Positions 35,210-45,085 of a DNA stretch of 64,000 nt are shown piece by piece. Numbering within the stretch: position 1 is the stretch's first letter; every line of letters begins with the position of its first letter. Source of the stretch: Skermania sp. ID1734. Its GTDB lineage: Bacteria; Actinomycetota; Actinomycetes; Mycobacteriales; Mycobacteriaceae. Below the pieces are notes generated by a model. That model worked only from the letters and a program-made list of their open reading frames with translations, made no database searches and was not told the origin of the DNA. The stretch lies in assembly GCF_007489285.1 (NCBI RefSeq), contig NZ_VLIY01000010.1:1-64000 (forward strand). The letters are read 5' to 3'. The position numbers and the translations under genes were made by a program.

Positions 35210-37483
35210 GTGCAGGACCGCCGCGACGAGCTACTCGAACGCGAGCAGGCCCATGAACAGGCGTACGTGTCGAATCTGTACGAGCATCTCGACGGCATGC
35301 GCGCCTACGCGGAGAAGCGGCTGAGCGAGGTCCTGCTGGAGCGGGGCGGCACTCCGCAGGCTCGCAGTGAGCGGGAATCGTTCACCCACCTGTACTCGGA
35401 CGACTTGGCCAAGTACGACGCGGCGGAGAACGGCCTCTGCTTCGGCCGCATCGATCTCGTGGACGGCGAACGCCGCTACGTCGGCCGGCTCGGCATTCTC
35501 GACGAAGCCAACGATTTCGAGACGTTGCTGCTCGACTGGCGTGCGCCGATGGCCCGCCCGTTCTACCTGGCTACGACAGCCGCCCCGGACGGGGTAATCC
35601 GGCGCCGGCATATCCGCAGCCGCAACCGGCGGGTCACCCGAGTCACCGACGAGTATCTGGATCTCGACGCTGCCGAACTGGCCGGGATGTCCACGGCCGA
35701 CGGTGGCGTCGGCAGCGAAAGTGCGCTGCTGACGGCACTCAATGCGGCCCGCACGGGCCACATGATCGACATTGTCGAAACCATTCAGCGCGAGCAGGAC
35801 GCGATCATTCGCTCCGAGCACAAGAGCGTTTTGGTGGTGCAGGGTGGACCAGGTACGGGCAAGACCGCCGTCGCGCTGCACCGCGCGGCGTACCTGCTCT
35901 ATACCTACCGGCAACAGTTGGCCAAGAGCGGCGTACTGATCATCGGTCCCAACTCGACGTTCCTCGACTACATCAGTCAGGTGCTGCCGTCGCTCGGCGA
36001 AACGGGGGTGCTGCTGTCGACGATCGGTGACTTGTATCCGGGCGTGCAGGCGACCGTCGAAGAGTCGTTGCGGGGCAGCGAACTGAAGGGCTCGCTCGCC
36101 TTCATCGATGTGCTCAAGAATGCGGTGCGGGAGTATCAGCGGCTACCCGATGCCGCGATACCGCTGCGCTTCGACTCGTATGTGGTGACGCTGGACCGCA
36201 AAACGGTCTCGAGGGCCCGGGGTCGGGCGCGGTCGTCACGGCGGCCGCACAATTTGGCCCGGCCGATTTTCATCACGGCGGTCGTGGATGCGCTCGCGGA
36301 CCAGCTCGCGGCGACCTTGGGCGAAAACGTCGTCGGTGGCACGAATCTGCTCAGCCGCGACGACATCGCCGACATTCGGGCCGAGATGCGCTCCGATGCG
36401 CGCGTCATGGCCGCTATCGACGAGTTGTGGCCGGAGCTCACCCCGCAGCAGGTCCTCATCGATCTGTTCAGTTCGCCGGAACTGCTTGCCGCCGCGGCCC
36501 CGGACCTGTCCCCCGCGGATCGCGAGTGCCTGTTCCGCAACGATGGTCAGTTCAGTGGCTCCGACGCACCCCTGCTCGACGAGCTCGCCGAACTGTTGGG
36601 TGTGGACGACACGGCGGAGCGCGAGCGGGCCCGACGGCGCTGGCGCGCCCAGATCGCCGAAGCGCAGGGCGCATTGGACATCCTCACCGGATCGGCGCCG
36701 CAGGATCTGGAGGACGAACTGGATCCGGAAATCTTGATGGCCTACGACCTCATCGACGCCAGCCAGCTAGCTCAACGCCATACCGTGGGCTCGCGGCTGA
36801 CCACCGCCGAGCGCGCCGCCGGCGATCGAAGCTGGACCTATGGCCATGTCATCGTCGACGAGGCACAGGAATTGTCGGCGATGGCCTGGCGAATGGTTAT
36901 GCGCCGCATACCGAATCGCTGGCTGACAGTAGTCGGCGACGTCGCGCAGACCGGTGATCCGGCGGGGTCGTCCGCGTGGAGCAGGTCGCTGGAACCGTAT
37001 GTGGCGCAACGCTGGAAGCTCACCGAACTCACGGTGAATTACCGTACGCCCGGCGAAATCATGGCGGTGGCCGCCGACGTGCTGCGCGCGATCGACCCGG
37101 CGAGCGAAGTCCCGAAGTCGGTGCGCGACACCGGCATCAAGCCGTGGGCCCGCCAGGTAGCGCAAGAGGAGATCGCGGCAGAAACGCGGCGACGTCTCCA
37201 GGATGAGCGACAGCCCGGACTCACCGCGGTTATTGCATCGCATGCTGATGTCGCGAAGCTGGCCGACCTCGCCAGCGATGACGTGCGAGTGACCACGGTC
37301 CGCGACGCCAAAGGCCTGGAATTCGACTCGGTGCTGATCGTCGAGCCGAAACACATTCTCGCTGAATCGCCGCGCGGGATGAACGACCTCTATGTGGCGC
37401 TCACCCGCGCGACGCAACGTCTGGGCGTTGTCTACTCCGGCGAACTGCCGGAGGTTCTCTCGGGACTCCGCCCGCTGAACTAG
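35210..37483 (+). CDS. HelD-family RNA polymerase-associated helicase-like ATPase
   Basis: SF1-type ATPase of about 757 aa. The N-terminal helical arm (RRDELLEREQAHEQAYVSNLYEHLD) is the part that enters the RNAP secondary channel in HelD. DWRAPMARPFY is a HelD hallmark. Walker A is VQGGPGTGKTAVALHRAAYLLY; motif II is HVIVDEAQELS; later motifs include VNYRTPGEIM and GLEFDSVLIVEP. HelD releases stalled or inactive RNAP; the related HelR gives rifamycin tolerance. I cannot tell HelD from HelR here, and no rifamycin-associated element is seen upstream. GAGGAG is 8 nt before GTG 35210; GTG 35204 is too close. TAGACT at 35160-35165 is a likely -10. Its last 4 nt overlap the convergent stress-protein gene. 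Confidence 0.88.
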   Translation: MQDRRDELLEREQAHEQAYVSNLYEHLDGMRAYAEKRLSEVLLERGGTPQARSERESFTHLYSDDLAKYDAAENGLCFGRIDLVDGERRYVGRLGILDEANDFETLLLDWRAPMARPFYLATTAAPDGVIRRRHIRSRNRRVTRVTDEYLDLDAAELAGMSTADGGVGSESALLTALNAARTGHMIDIVETIQREQDAIIRSEHKSVLVVQGGPGTGKTAVALHRAAYLLYTYRQQLAKSGVLIIGPNSTFLDYISQVLPSLGETGVLLSTIGDLYPGVQATVEESLRGSELKGSLAFIDVLKNAVREYQRLPDAAIPLRFDSYVVTLDRKTVSRARGRARSSRRPHNLARPIFITAVVDALADQLAATLGENVVGGTNLLSRDDIADIRAEMRSDARVMAAIDELWPELTPQQVLIDLFSSPELLAAAAPDLSPADRECLFRNDGQFSGSDAPLLDELAELLGVDDTAERERARRRWRAQIAEAQGALDILTGSAPQDLEDELDPEILMAYDLIDASQLAQRHTVGSRLTTAERAAGDRSWTYGHVIVDEAQELSAMAWRMVMRRIPNRWLTVVGDVAQTGDPAGSSAWSRSLEPYVAQRWKLTELTVNYRTPGEIMAVAADVLRAIDPASEVPKSVRDTGIKPWARQVAQEEIAAETRRRLQDERQPGLTAVIASHADVAKLADLASDDVRVTTVRDAKGLEFDSVLIVEPKHILAESPRGMNDLYVALTRATQRLGVVYSGELPEVLSGLRPLN

Positions 37484-37932
37484 CGGACGGTGTGCACGAT
37501 CAGAACGTCGGACTTGGACTTACGCGCGACATCGGAGGGCACGGAGCCGAGCAGGCGACCGGTGAAGCTGTTGAGCCCGCGGTTTCCGATCACCAGCAGG
37601 TCGCAGTCAACTTCTTCGACGAGTTCGAGCAGCGCCTCCACCGGAGCGCCGACGATCGGCCGTTCCACGATGTTCTTCGCGCCAACGGCAGTGGCCTTCT
37701 CCTTGGCCGTGCGCAGAATCTCGTTGGTCGGGGCGGAACCCCGAACCTGGTAGGCGTCGTCCTTCAGCACATCGGCGGCCGCGCCGACTTCACGCTCGTC
37801 GGTCGGAAAGTACGCGCAGGCGATGATCAGCTTGGCATCCGCGTCACTAGCCAGCGAACCAGCCTTTTCGACGGCCTTGTACGACGATTCGGAGCCATCG
37901 GTACCTACGACAATGGTCCGGTAGGCGCTCAT
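37480..37932 (-). CDS. Universal stress protein (UspA family)
   Basis: 150 aa, position of Rv1636. Single Usp domain: N-terminal IVVGTDGSESS and C-terminal ATP/nucleotide motif VIGNRGLNSFTGRLLGSVPSDV (G-2x-G-9x-G-S/T). The M. tuberculosis homologue binds cAMP. GGAGGA precedes the ATG by about 6 nt. Convergent with the HelD gene by a 4-nt overlap of stop codons. Confidence 0.95.
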   Translation of the reverse strand: MSAYRTIVVGTDGSESSYKAVEKAGSLASDADAKLIIACAYFPTDEREVGAAADVLKDDAYQVRGSAPTNEILRTAKEKATAVGAKNIVERPIVGAPVEALLELVEEVDCDLLVIGNRGLNSFTGRLLGSVPSDVARKSKSDVLIVHTVR

Positions 37933-38032
37933 TCATTCCTCCAATTGGGCAAGTATGCGATCCTGCTGACCATATCGGCATCGGCACCGCTATAGGCGGA
38001 TTTGAGGGAGAACACACACGGCGATTAGCTGG

Positions 38033-40216
38033 TCATTTCACGCCCGCGGCGTCCATTCCGCGCAACTCCTTCTTGAGGTCGGCGATTTCGTCCCGCAACC
38101 GGCCGGCAAGTTCGAACTGCAAGTCTCGCGCCGCGCTCATCATCTGGTCGGTCAACTCCTTGACCAGATCCGCGAGTTCGGCCCGCGGCATCGATTTCAC
38201 ATCGCGCCCTTCATATACGCCGGCGCTGACCGCGCGGCCCGGCTCACCTTGGGCACGTCGGCCGCGGCTGGCGTTTCGACCTGAGCCACCGACGGCCACC
38301 TCGCTGTCGTCCGCCTCCCGATAGACCTGGTCGAGGATGTCGGCAATTTTCTTGCGCAGTGGTTGTGGATCGACGCCCATTTTTTCGTTGTAGGCAATCT
38401 GCTTGGCGCGACGGCGTTTGGTCTCGTCGATGGCGTGCTTCATCGAGTCGGTCATCTTGTCCGCGTACATGTGCACTTCGCCGGACACATTCCGGGCCGC
38501 GCGGCCGATGGTCTGGATCAGGCTGGTGCTGCTGCGCAGGAAGCCCTCCTTGTCCGCGTCCAGAATCGCGACGAGCGACACCTCCGGCAGGTCGAGGCCT
38601 TCCCGGAGCAGGTTGATGCCGACCAGCACGTCGTACTCACCGAGCCGCAGTTGCCGCAGCAGTTCGACGCGGCGCAGTGTGTCGATCTCGGAGTGCAGGT
38701 AGCGCACCCGCACGCCCAAGCCGAGCAGATAGTCGGTGAGATCTTCGGCCATCTTCTTGGTCAGCGTGGTGACCAAGACCCGCTCGTCGCGCTCGGTGCG
38801 TTGCCGGATCTCGTGCACCAGGTCATCGATTTGGCCCTTCGTCGGCTTCACCACCACCTTGGGGTCGACCAGGCCGGTGGGCCGGATCACCTGTTCGACG
38901 AACTCGCCACCGGTCTGGCCGAGCTCGTAAGGCCCCGGAGTGGCCGAGAGGTAAACGGTCTGGCCGATCCGGTCGGCGAACTCTTCCCAGGTGAGCGGCC
39001 GGTTGTCGACCGCCGAAGGCAACCGGAACCCGTACTCCACCAGGTTGCGCTTGCGCGACATGTCACCTTCGTACATGCCACCGATCTGCGGCACGGTGAC
39101 GTGCGACTCGTCGATGACGAGCAGGAAGTCGTCGGGAAAATAGTCGATCAACGTCGCCGGCGCCGAGCCTGCCGGGCGGCCGTCGATGTGGCGCGAATAG
39201 TTTTCGATGCCTGAGCAGAAGCCGACTTGGCGGATCATCTCGAGGTCGTACTGGGTGCGCATGCGCAGCCGCTGGGCCTCGAGCAGCTTGCCCTGCCGCT
39301 CGAGCTCGGCGAGGCGCTGTTCGAGTTCGGCCTCGATGTCACGAACCGCCCGCTCCATCCGCTCCGGGCCGGCCACGTAATGGGTTGCCGGGAAGATCCG
39401 CAGCATGTCCACCTTGCGGACCACGTCGCCGGTGAGGGGATGCAGGTAATAGAGCGCCTCGATCTCGTCGCCGAAGAACTCGATCCGCACCGCCAACTCT
39501 TCGTAGGACGGAATGATCTCGACAGTGTCCCCGCGCACCCGGAACGAACCGCGAGTGAACGACAGGTCGTTGCGCGTGTACTGCACATCCACGAGCAGCC
39601 GCAACAGCGCGTCGCGGTCCACCTCGCGGCCGACCTCCAATTGGACCGAACGATCCAGGTACGACTGCGGCGTACCTAGGCCATAGATGCACGACACCGA
39701 CGCGACCACCACCACGTCCCGTCGGGACAGCAGGCTCGACGTCGCCGAATGCCGCAGTCGCTCGACGTCGTCGTTGATCGAGGAGTCCTTCTCGATGTAG
39801 GTGTCCGTCTGCGCGATGTAGGCCTCGGGCTGGTAGTAGTCGTAATACGACACGAAGTACTCGACTGCGTTGTGCGGCAACATCTCTCGTAGCTCGTTGG
39901 CCAACTGGGCGGCGAGCGTCTTGTTCGGTGCCATCACGAGCGTCGGGCGCTGCAGCCGCTCGATGAGCCATGCCGTGGTCGCCGACTTACCCGTGCCGGT
40001 GGCGCCGAGCAGCACTACATCCTTTTCACCCGCCTGGATTCGCCGTTCGAGTTCGGCGATGGCCTCCGGTTGGTCACCGGCGGGCTGATGCTCGCTGACC
40101 ACCTGGAACCGGCCCTCGGTTCGCTCGATTTGTCCGACTGGCCGGAACTCCGAATGGGCCACCGGCAGCTCGGTATGCGCATCGTCGGATTGCGGAATTT
40201 CCGTTGCAAACGCCAT
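38033..40216 (-). CDS. uvrB: UvrABC system protein B
   Basis: 727-aa helicase-like core of nucleotide excision repair. Walker A is [13 protein letters not shown]; the damage-probing beta-hairpin is [19 protein letters not shown] is motif [19 protein letters not shown] and QTIGRAARN are motifs V and VI; a UVR domain closes the protein ([24 protein letters not shown]). It has about 30 more N-terminal residues than M. tuberculosis UvrB; an internal start is possible, but a -10 hexamer TAGTCT sits 6 nt before this ATG, which supports it as a leaderless start. Confidence 0.96.
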   Translation of the reverse strand: MAFATEIPQSDDAHTELPVAHSEFRPVGQIERTEGRFQVVSEHQPAGDQPEAIAELERRIQAGEKDVVLLGATGTGKSATTAWLIERLQRPTLVMAPNKTLAAQLANELREMLPHNAVEYFVSYYDYYQPEAYIAQTDTYIEKDSSINDDVERLRHSATSSLLSRRDVVVVASVSCIYGLGTPQSYLDRSVQLEVGREVDRDALLRLLVDVQYTRNDLSFTRGSFRVRGDTVEIIPSYEELAVRIEFFGDEIEALYYLHPLTGDVVRKVDMLRIFPATHYVAGPERMERAVRDIEAELEQRLAELERQGKLLEAQRLRMRTQYDLEMIRQVGFCSGIENYSRHIDGRPAGSAPATLIDYFPDDFLLVIDESHVTVPQIGGMYEGDMSRKRNLVEYGFRLPSAVDNRPLTWEEFADRIGQTVYLSATPGPYELGQTGGEFVEQVIRPTGLVDPKVVVKPTKGQIDDLVHEIRQRTERDERVLVTTLTKKMAEDLTDYLLGLGVRVRYLHSEIDTLRRVELLRQLRLGEYDVLVGINLLREGLDLPEVSLVAILDADKEGFLRSSTSLIQTIGRAARNVSGEVHMYADKMTDSMKHAIDETKRRRAKQIAYNEKMGVDPQPLRKKIADILDQVYREADDSEVAVGGSGRNASRGRRAQGEPGRAVSAGVYEGRDVKSMPRAELADLVKELTDQMMSAARDLQFELAGRLRDEIADLKKELRGMDAAGVK

Positions 40217-40228
40217 GTGACAAGACTA
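40217..40228 (-). promoter_or_regulatory. uvrB leaderless -10 element
   Basis: Minus-strand TAGTCT (40228-40223), then TGTCAC, then the ATG of uvrB. No Shine-Dalgarno is present. Six nt between the hexamer and ATG puts the transcription start at or next to the A of ATG. Confidence 0.45.
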
Positions 40229-40299
40229 GGTCGAGACACCGACAAGTACTGCTCGCCGAGCAGCCCCCAACCCGGCCGGTGTAGCGGTAAGTTGGCGAT

Positions 40300-40848
40300 A
40301 TGAAGCGCGTGGATCGATCGGTCGATACTGCTCTCGAAGACGAAGAGCTGCACGTACACCAACCCAAAACCGAGGTGTTCAACCTCGTCGAACGCACGAA
40401 TACCGATCCCAAAGGATTCGTGCGACCGGTCCAGGAATTCAAGGTGACCCCGTGGGGTCTGTACATGGCCAGAACCGCCGACCATCCCCGCTTTCATTAC
40501 CTCGAGTCCTGGCTGATTCCGTCGTTAGGGCTACGGGCGTCGGTCTTCCACTATCACTACAACGACCTGCACAAGAACTTCTACCTGGACGTTGGCGAGT
40601 TCACCCCGGGAGAGAAGTCGTGGACGTCCGTCGACCACTACCTCGACATCGTCGTGCACCGCATGCAGGATGTGGAGGTTCTCGACACCGACGAGTTGCT
40701 CGCGGCGGTCAAGCTCGGCTACTTGGACATCAAGTCCGCCTCGAAGGCATTCGAGCATGCGTTCGCCGCGGTGGCCGGATTGGCCCAGCACGGCTACCGC
40801 CTCGACAGGTGGCTGGCCTCCATGGACATGCAACTCACCTGGCACTAG
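40300..40848 (+). CDS. DUF402-family protein
   Basis: 182 aa, Rv1632c position, divergent from uvrB. The DUF402 fold resembles FomD-type nucleoside phosphate hydrolases; here the central basic/aromatic core is HYHYNDLHKNFYLDVGEFTPG followed by DHYLDIVVHRMQDVEVLDTDELLAAVKLGYL, with the acidic residues expected to bind metal. Likely a small metal-dependent phosphohydrolase; substrate unknown. Its 3' end overlaps coaE by 14 nt on the other strand. Confidence 0.82.
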   Translation: MKRVDRSVDTALEDEELHVHQPKTEVFNLVERTNTDPKGFVRPVQEFKVTPWGLYMARTADHPRFHYLESWLIPSLGLRASVFHYHYNDLHKNFYLDVGEFTPGEKSWTSVDHYLDIVVHRMQDVEVLDTDELLAAVKLGYLDIKSASKAFEHAFAAVAGLAQHGYRLDRWLASMDMQLTWH

Positions 40849-42028
40849 TCCAACCGGTTTGCCGGGCCCAGTCCCACGCACGCCGGTACGCCGTGTCGAA
40901 CCACGGCTGCTTGGCCGCTCGGTAGTCCGGCAGCGTGGCGTGGGCGCCGCTCGCTGTTCGTTTCAGGGCGGCGTAATCGTCGCGGGCCGTGGCGTCGGCG
41001 CGTAGCCAATCAGCCAGTAGCAGTGCAAACTGCTGGCCGGGCCAGCCTGCCACCCGCAGGTCGATGCTGACCGGACGCGCCGGATCTGCGCCGCCGTGCC
41101 GGCGTAGCGCCCACACTCCGGGGTCCACTTCGCCACCCAGCGACGGCTCCGTCGAGTCCTCCGTGACGTCGTCGATCTTCGGAAACCCGGCCTCCGCCAA
41201 CACAGGTGCCAAGCCATCGGCGGTCTCGAGATCAGCAACGGTGACTTGTAGGTCGATCATGTCGACCGCTGGCAGCCCGGGCACCACGGTGGATCCGACG
41301 TGGTCCACCCGTAGCGCCTTATCGGCGCACACCAGCCGGAGCCGGGCAATGAGACGCTCGGCCTGCACCGCCCAGTCCGGGTTCGGCTGCCGAAGTTCCG
41401 GTGCGGGCTCAACGACGTTGTGCAGCCGGACATTCTGCTCGAAAGGCACCAGTCGCTCGTGCCACAGTTCGTCGATGTGTGCACGCAGCGCCGCCGCCGC
41501 ACCACCGTTGTCCAGCCACACATCGGCCACAGCGCGGCGTTGCTCGTCGCTGGCCTGCGCGGCGATTCGCGCCCGCGCGTCGGCCTCGGTGACGCCCCGG
41601 TGCTGGGCGAGTCGATGTATGCGAACGTCCGCGTCAGCGTGCACGACGATGACGAGGTTGAACAGCGGCGCCAGGTGGTTCTCGACCAACAGCGGAATGT
41701 CTTGCACCACGATGGCATCCGCGGGCGCGGCGGCAATGGTCTCGGCGGTGCGCTGCCCGATCAGCGGATGCAGAATCGAATTCAGCCGCAGCCGCGCGGC
41801 GTCATCAGCAAAGGCCTTGGCCGCCAATGCGGCTCGGTCCAGGTTGTCGCCGTCGAGGATGTCTGGACCGAACGCCTCCACCAGCGCCGCCAGTCCCGGT
41901 GTGCCGGGTTCGACCACCTCGCGGGCGATGCGATCTGAATCGACAACCACCGCACCATGTTCGGCGAGTGCTGTCGCGACCGTCGACTTGCCCGCGCCCA
42001 TCCCACCGGTCAGCCCAATTCGTAGCAC
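40835..42028 (-). CDS. coaE: Dephospho-CoA kinase fused to a GrpB-like domain
   Basis: 397 aa. Residues 1-200: CoaE, last step of CoA synthesis, with P-loop GLTGGMGAGKST and lid region QHRGVTEADARARIAAQ. Residues about 215-397: UPF0157/GrpB-like nucleotidyltransferase fold (VDHVGSTVVPGLPAVDMIDLQV). The same fusion is present in M. tuberculosis CoaE, where the second domain has been reported to help folding. It is the last gene of a short minus-strand group downstream of the monooxygenase-like gene. Confidence 0.96.
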   Translation of the reverse strand: MLRIGLTGGMGAGKSTVATALAEHGAVVVDSDRIAREVVEPGTPGLAALVEAFGPDILDGDNLDRAALAAKAFADDAARLRLNSILHPLIGQRTAETIAAAPADAIVVQDIPLLVENHLAPLFNLVIVVHADADVRIHRLAQHRGVTEADARARIAAQASDEQRRAVADVWLDNGGAAAALRAHIDELWHERLVPFEQNVRLHNVVEPAPELRQPNPDWAVQAERLIARLRLVCADKALRVDHVGSTVVPGLPAVDMIDLQVTVADLETADGLAPVLAEAGFPKIDDVTEDSTEPSLGGEVDPGVWALRRHGGADPARPVSIDLRVAGWPGQQFALLLADWLRADATARDDYAALKRTASGAHATLPDYRAAKQPWFDTAYRRAWDWARQTGWTSAR

Positions 42029-42044
42029 TGAAACAGTGTCGCAC

Positions 42045-42995
42045 TCAATGGTTGTAATCCCAGAACTGCAACCACTTCACCGACCCGAACAGCAGCAGGC
42101 AAGCACCGTAGACAACCAGTACAACTCCCGCGCCCAGGACGCTCGCCTTCACCCCCGCACCCTCGATGGGATCGAGCCATCTGCCGAACCAGCCCGAGAC
42201 CAGCGGCATGAGGAACCACGTCATCACCGCCACACTGCATATTTGGCTGAGCCACAGCGCAAGCCATTGCGGGATGCCGGCGCCGTCCATGACCGGGCCG
42301 AGAAATCGCGACAGCGTCAACACCGTCGGGTACAGGACCAGCAGCACGATCATCGCCGTCTTCCACCGCGGCGTGACCTTGGTGGCGCCATTCTCCGTGC
42401 GCACCGTCGAACCGAACGGCGTGGTGGTGTGAGTGACCTCGGCGAAGTCCTCGACCAGATTTCGCCGCAGCCCGGGCAGCGCCGCAGCGCGCTCGCGTGA
42501 CCGCAACCAGTTGAGCAGTTGGTGACCGGTGCGAAACCGCAACACCGACAACCACTCCCCGCCCGTTTCCGGCGGGAAAACCCCGGTGCCCTCGAATCCC
42601 GCGAAGCCGGTGGTGAGCTCGATCAACTCGTGCTGAGCGGCAAGGAATTCGGCCTCCTTTCCGGAAGAGACGCGGTGGCGGAAGACACCCACGCCAGCCG
42701 GGGGCAGACCACCGTCGACGACAACGAGGTCGGTCGTCTTGCGCAGATAGCCTCGCGTCTCACCCATCGTGACCAGCCGCTTCCACGCCGGGCTGTCGAG
42801 CCAGTCATGGAGTTGGTCCTCAGTCGCGAACGTAGTCGCGAAACCCCAATCGAGCATTGCCTCACCGGTAACGGCGCAGCGAGCCTCCAGACATCCAGCG
42901 GCGTGCGCATCGGCGGCACAGTCGTCGAGCCACGCCGCGAACCCCGCGCGATCTGGCACCGGGTGGAACATCGAAATCGCAGTGGCAGTGTGCAT
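42045..42995 (-). CDS. Antibiotic-biosynthesis-monooxygenase-like membrane protein
   Basis: 316 aa with two tandem ABM-like ferredoxin-fold domains: residues about 5-95 (HPVPDRAGFAAWLDDCAADAHAAGCLEA) and 100-195 (HRVSSGKEAEFLAAQHELIELTTGFAGFEG). Three or four hydrophobic segments fill 215-310 (TAMIVLLVLYPTVLTLSRFL, VLGAGVVLVVYGACLLLFG). This ABM plus membrane-tail design is found in many actinobacteria without a defined function. It is 16 nt upstream of coaE on the same strand, likely co-transcribed. Confidence 0.8.
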   Translation of the reverse strand: MHTATAISMFHPVPDRAGFAAWLDDCAADAHAAGCLEARCAVTGEAMLDWGFATTFATEDQLHDWLDSPAWKRLVTMGETRGYLRKTTDLVVVDGGLPPAGVGVFRHRVSSGKEAEFLAAQHELIELTTGFAGFEGTGVFPPETGGEWLSVLRFRTGHQLLNWLRSRERAAALPGLRRNLVEDFAEVTHTTTPFGSTVRTENGATKVTPRWKTAMIVLLVLYPTVLTLSRFLGPVMDGAGIPQWLALWLSQICSVAVMTWFLMPLVSGWFGRWLDPIEGAGVKASVLGAGVVLVVYGACLLLFGSVKWLQFWDYNH

Positions 42996-43021
42996 TTCGC
43001 GAGGTTCTCCAGATCCAGCTG

Positions 43022-44422
43022 CTAGTCTGCCCGCACCCGGCGGCCTTGGACGTACACCTCGGCTACCGCGGGTTCACGCAGTCCCATCAGCAGCGCAAAC
43101 AGCGTCTGGTCACGCGCGAGGCCCGGATCGTCCGAGCGCACGCCGTAGTCGAGCGCCGCCTGCAGTGCCGGAACCGCGGCCGGCTCGATGACGACGAAGT
43201 CGGCCTCCTTGCCGATATCGAAGTTGCCGAACCGGTCTTCCATATCCAATGCGCGTGCCCCGGCGAGCGTTCCGGTGAACAGCATCTCGGCTGGATGCAT
43301 CGACACTCCGGCAGCACCCGGCTCGGAGATGTGCACCTTGAACGCCTCGGCGAGCACCCGGAAGATTCCCCATTCGTCGCCGCCGCCGAAGTCGGTGCCC
43401 GCGGCGACGTTCACCCCGGATGCGACGGTGCGCAGCCACGGCATGGTGCCGGAGCCGAGGAACTGCTGCGACACTGGGCAGTGCGCCACCGACGTGCCCG
43501 TTTCAGCCATCCGCTCGAGCTCGACGTCCTGACAGTGCACGCAGTGCGCGAGAATCGAGCGCCTGCCCAACAGGCTCTTTCCGCCGACACTGGACCCCGG
43601 CAGAAACTTGCCGTCGTAGGTGTCGAGGTAGCTGTCCACCTGGTAGGCCTGCTTCGTGGAGTCGACCTCCCCGGTGCCGGGCCGGTTGTTTTCGTTGAGG
43701 TGGGTGTGGAAGTACACCCCCCGGTCGCGAACCGAATCATATAGGTCGCCAAGGCTTTTCAGCGTCTCCGGGGTTACCGACAACGAGAACCGGGGGACGA
43801 TCGCCACATGTAGCAGCGCAGTAGCGACATCGCCGGTGTCGGCGGCATGCCATTTGTCGATCTCCTCCGTGGTGAGCCGAATGGCATCGGCTTCCGAGGT
43901 CATCAACGGCTCCGCGGATTCCGGGCCCACCGTCTGGATCCCGCGCCCGCTGACGATACGCAGGCCCACTCGCTGGGTCTCGGTGAACAGAGCGTCCTGT
44001 GCATGCAGAAAGGCCGACCCGAAGACCATGGCCGCGGTGGTCCCGACGGCGATGCGACGCGAGCAGAACTGCACCGCTGCCTGCTGCGCGAACCCTGGAT
44101 CGGCGAATCGAGCCTCCGACGGAAACATGCACAGCGTCAGCCATTCGAGCAGCTGACCGCCGCCATAGGAGTCGCCGGCATAGGTTTGCGGAAAGTGGAT
44201 GTGCGTATCGACGAAGCCGGGCAGCAAAAACCCCGGATGATGATCGAAGACGGTGGCATTGTCTTGCGGCGGAACATTCTCTCGCGCACCGCAATAGGTG
44301 ATCCGGCCGGACTCGTCGATGACCAGTGCGCCATCCGGAAACGACGCGAGCGCAGCCGCGGCCTCCGTGACCTGCGGGTTGCCCGCAATATGGAAGATAT
44401 GTCCGAGATGAACCTGATTCAT
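43022..44422 (-). CDS. guaD: Guanine deaminase
   Basis: 466-aa amidohydrolase that converts guanine to xanthine. Metal and substrate motifs: PGFVDTHIHFPQT, HTHLNENN, SILAHCVHC and GTDFGGGDEW. Length and motif order match bacterial guanine deaminases rather than dihydroorotase or cytosine deaminase. Start ATG 44422 (MNQVHLGHIF) is the family-like beginning; longer in-frame forms have no homology and poor codon use. The gene stands alone, so a role in purine salvage or nitrogen supply is general. Confidence 0.88.
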   Translation of the reverse strand: MNQVHLGHIFHIAGNPQVTEAAAALASFPDGALVIDESGRITYCGARENVPPQDNATVFDHHPGFLLPGFVDTHIHFPQTYAGDSYGGGQLLEWLTLCMFPSEARFADPGFAQQAAVQFCSRRIAVGTTAAMVFGSAFLHAQDALFTETQRVGLRIVSGRGIQTVGPESAEPLMTSEADAIRLTTEEIDKWHAADTGDVATALLHVAIVPRFSLSVTPETLKSLGDLYDSVRDRGVYFHTHLNENNRPGTGEVDSTKQAYQVDSYLDTYDGKFLPGSSVGGKSLLGRRSILAHCVHCQDVELERMAETGTSVAHCPVSQQFLGSGTMPWLRTVASGVNVAAGTDFGGGDEWGIFRVLAEAFKVHISEPGAAGVSMHPAEMLFTGTLAGARALDMEDRFGNFDIGKEADFVVIEPAAVPALQAALDYGVRSDDPGLARDQTLFALLMGLREPAVAEVYVQGRRVRAD

Positions 44423-44760
44423 CCCCAGAGCAGACCACTGTTTACCGCGCGGCGGAATAGGTTGCGCCGAAAAAGTCGGCGGGCGGGTGTGGATATCATC
44501 CGGAGCGAATGAGCGCCCGCGCGGGAGAAGCGACCATACATATTTCGCGCCGCAACCAGCGGCTCCGGCACACACTCGTATACACAACTCCCGCCGCAAC
44601 CACCGACGGGCGCGCCCGACGATCTCGTGCTTACCAGGCACAACACGCCGAACGGGCTTAGCGCGCAAATACAACGGATGCGACAGTCACTCGGTTATCT
44701 TCAGCTCGGCAATTCCTATCGGAAATATTTGGCGGAGTGGCGAAGAGCAAAGGGAATCGC
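44423..44760. other. Intergenic region before guaD and a small plus-strand ORF
   Basis: About 340 bp with no convincing gene. It is less GC-rich than its surroundings near 44690-44740 and holds a short inverted repeat TTCC-TATC-GGAA (44713-44724). It should contain the guaD promoter (minus) and, if real, that of the small ORF at 44761 (plus). A 138-codon open frame through it looks non-coding. Confidence 0.4.
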
Positions 44761-44973
44761 ATGCGCAGCACGATCCACGGTGGCAAGCACCGTCTAGGCA
44801 TGGAACACGGTGTGCATTGCATTCAGATTCCCGAGGTTGCAGCGGCATTGGCCGCGCATCGCCGAAACTGGGTGTCGGCGTTGGTCAATCCGGCACGGCA
44901 TAGCTTCGCCGCCATTCGCAAACGCGCCAGTACGGCTCCCGCACAGCGCTGGGTACCGGCGCCAGTCGGCTGA
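44761..44973 (+). CDS. Possible small protein (70 aa)
   Basis: Short ORF with AAAGGGA placed 5 nt before ATG. It encodes a basic, His- and Arg-rich 70-residue protein (MRSTIHGGKHRLGMEHGVHC, then PEVAAALAAHRRNWVSALVNP). No signal peptide or known domain is visible. It ends before a tandem repeat and a good terminator at 45039-45075 that would serve it. An in-frame GTG at 44737 would add eight residues. Support is the ribosome site and the terminator only. Confidence 0.35.
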   Translation: MRSTIHGGKHRLGMEHGVHCIQIPEVAAALAAHRRNWVSALVNPARHSFAAIRKRASTAPAQRWVPAPVG

Positions 44974-44981
44974 TCTCGCCT

Positions 44982-45035
44982 CCGGTTTCCACCCGAGAAA
45001 CAGTTTTCAACCGAGACACAGTTTTCAACCGAGAC
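44982..45035 (+). repeat. 18-bp tandem repeat, three units
   Basis: Two identical 18-bp units ACAGTTTTCAACCGAGAC (45000-45017 and 45018-45035) preceded by a diverged unit (44982-44999, about 12 of 18 positions). They lie between the small ORF and the rpsA terminator. Possible minisatellite of variable copy number. Confidence 0.75.
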
Positions 45036-45038
45036 AAA

Positions 45039-45075
45039 GGGTCCCGGGCCGCGCTCTTGCGACCCGGGACCTTTT
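45039..45075. terminator. Bidirectional terminator after rpsA
   Basis: Hairpin with 9-bp stem GGTCCCGGG (45040-45048) and CCCGGGACC (45063-45071), extended inside by CGC/GCG. On the plus strand four T follow; on the minus strand, the rpsA direction, three T follow. It begins about 15 nt after the rpsA stop. Confidence 0.75.
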
Positions 45076-45085
45076 CGTCCGCTAT

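Noticed and set aside
44487-44903. A 138-codon plus-strand frame between guaD and rpsA
   Set aside because: No ribosome site or motif, and its composition is unlike the neighbouring genes; the 70-codon frame at 44761 has better support.
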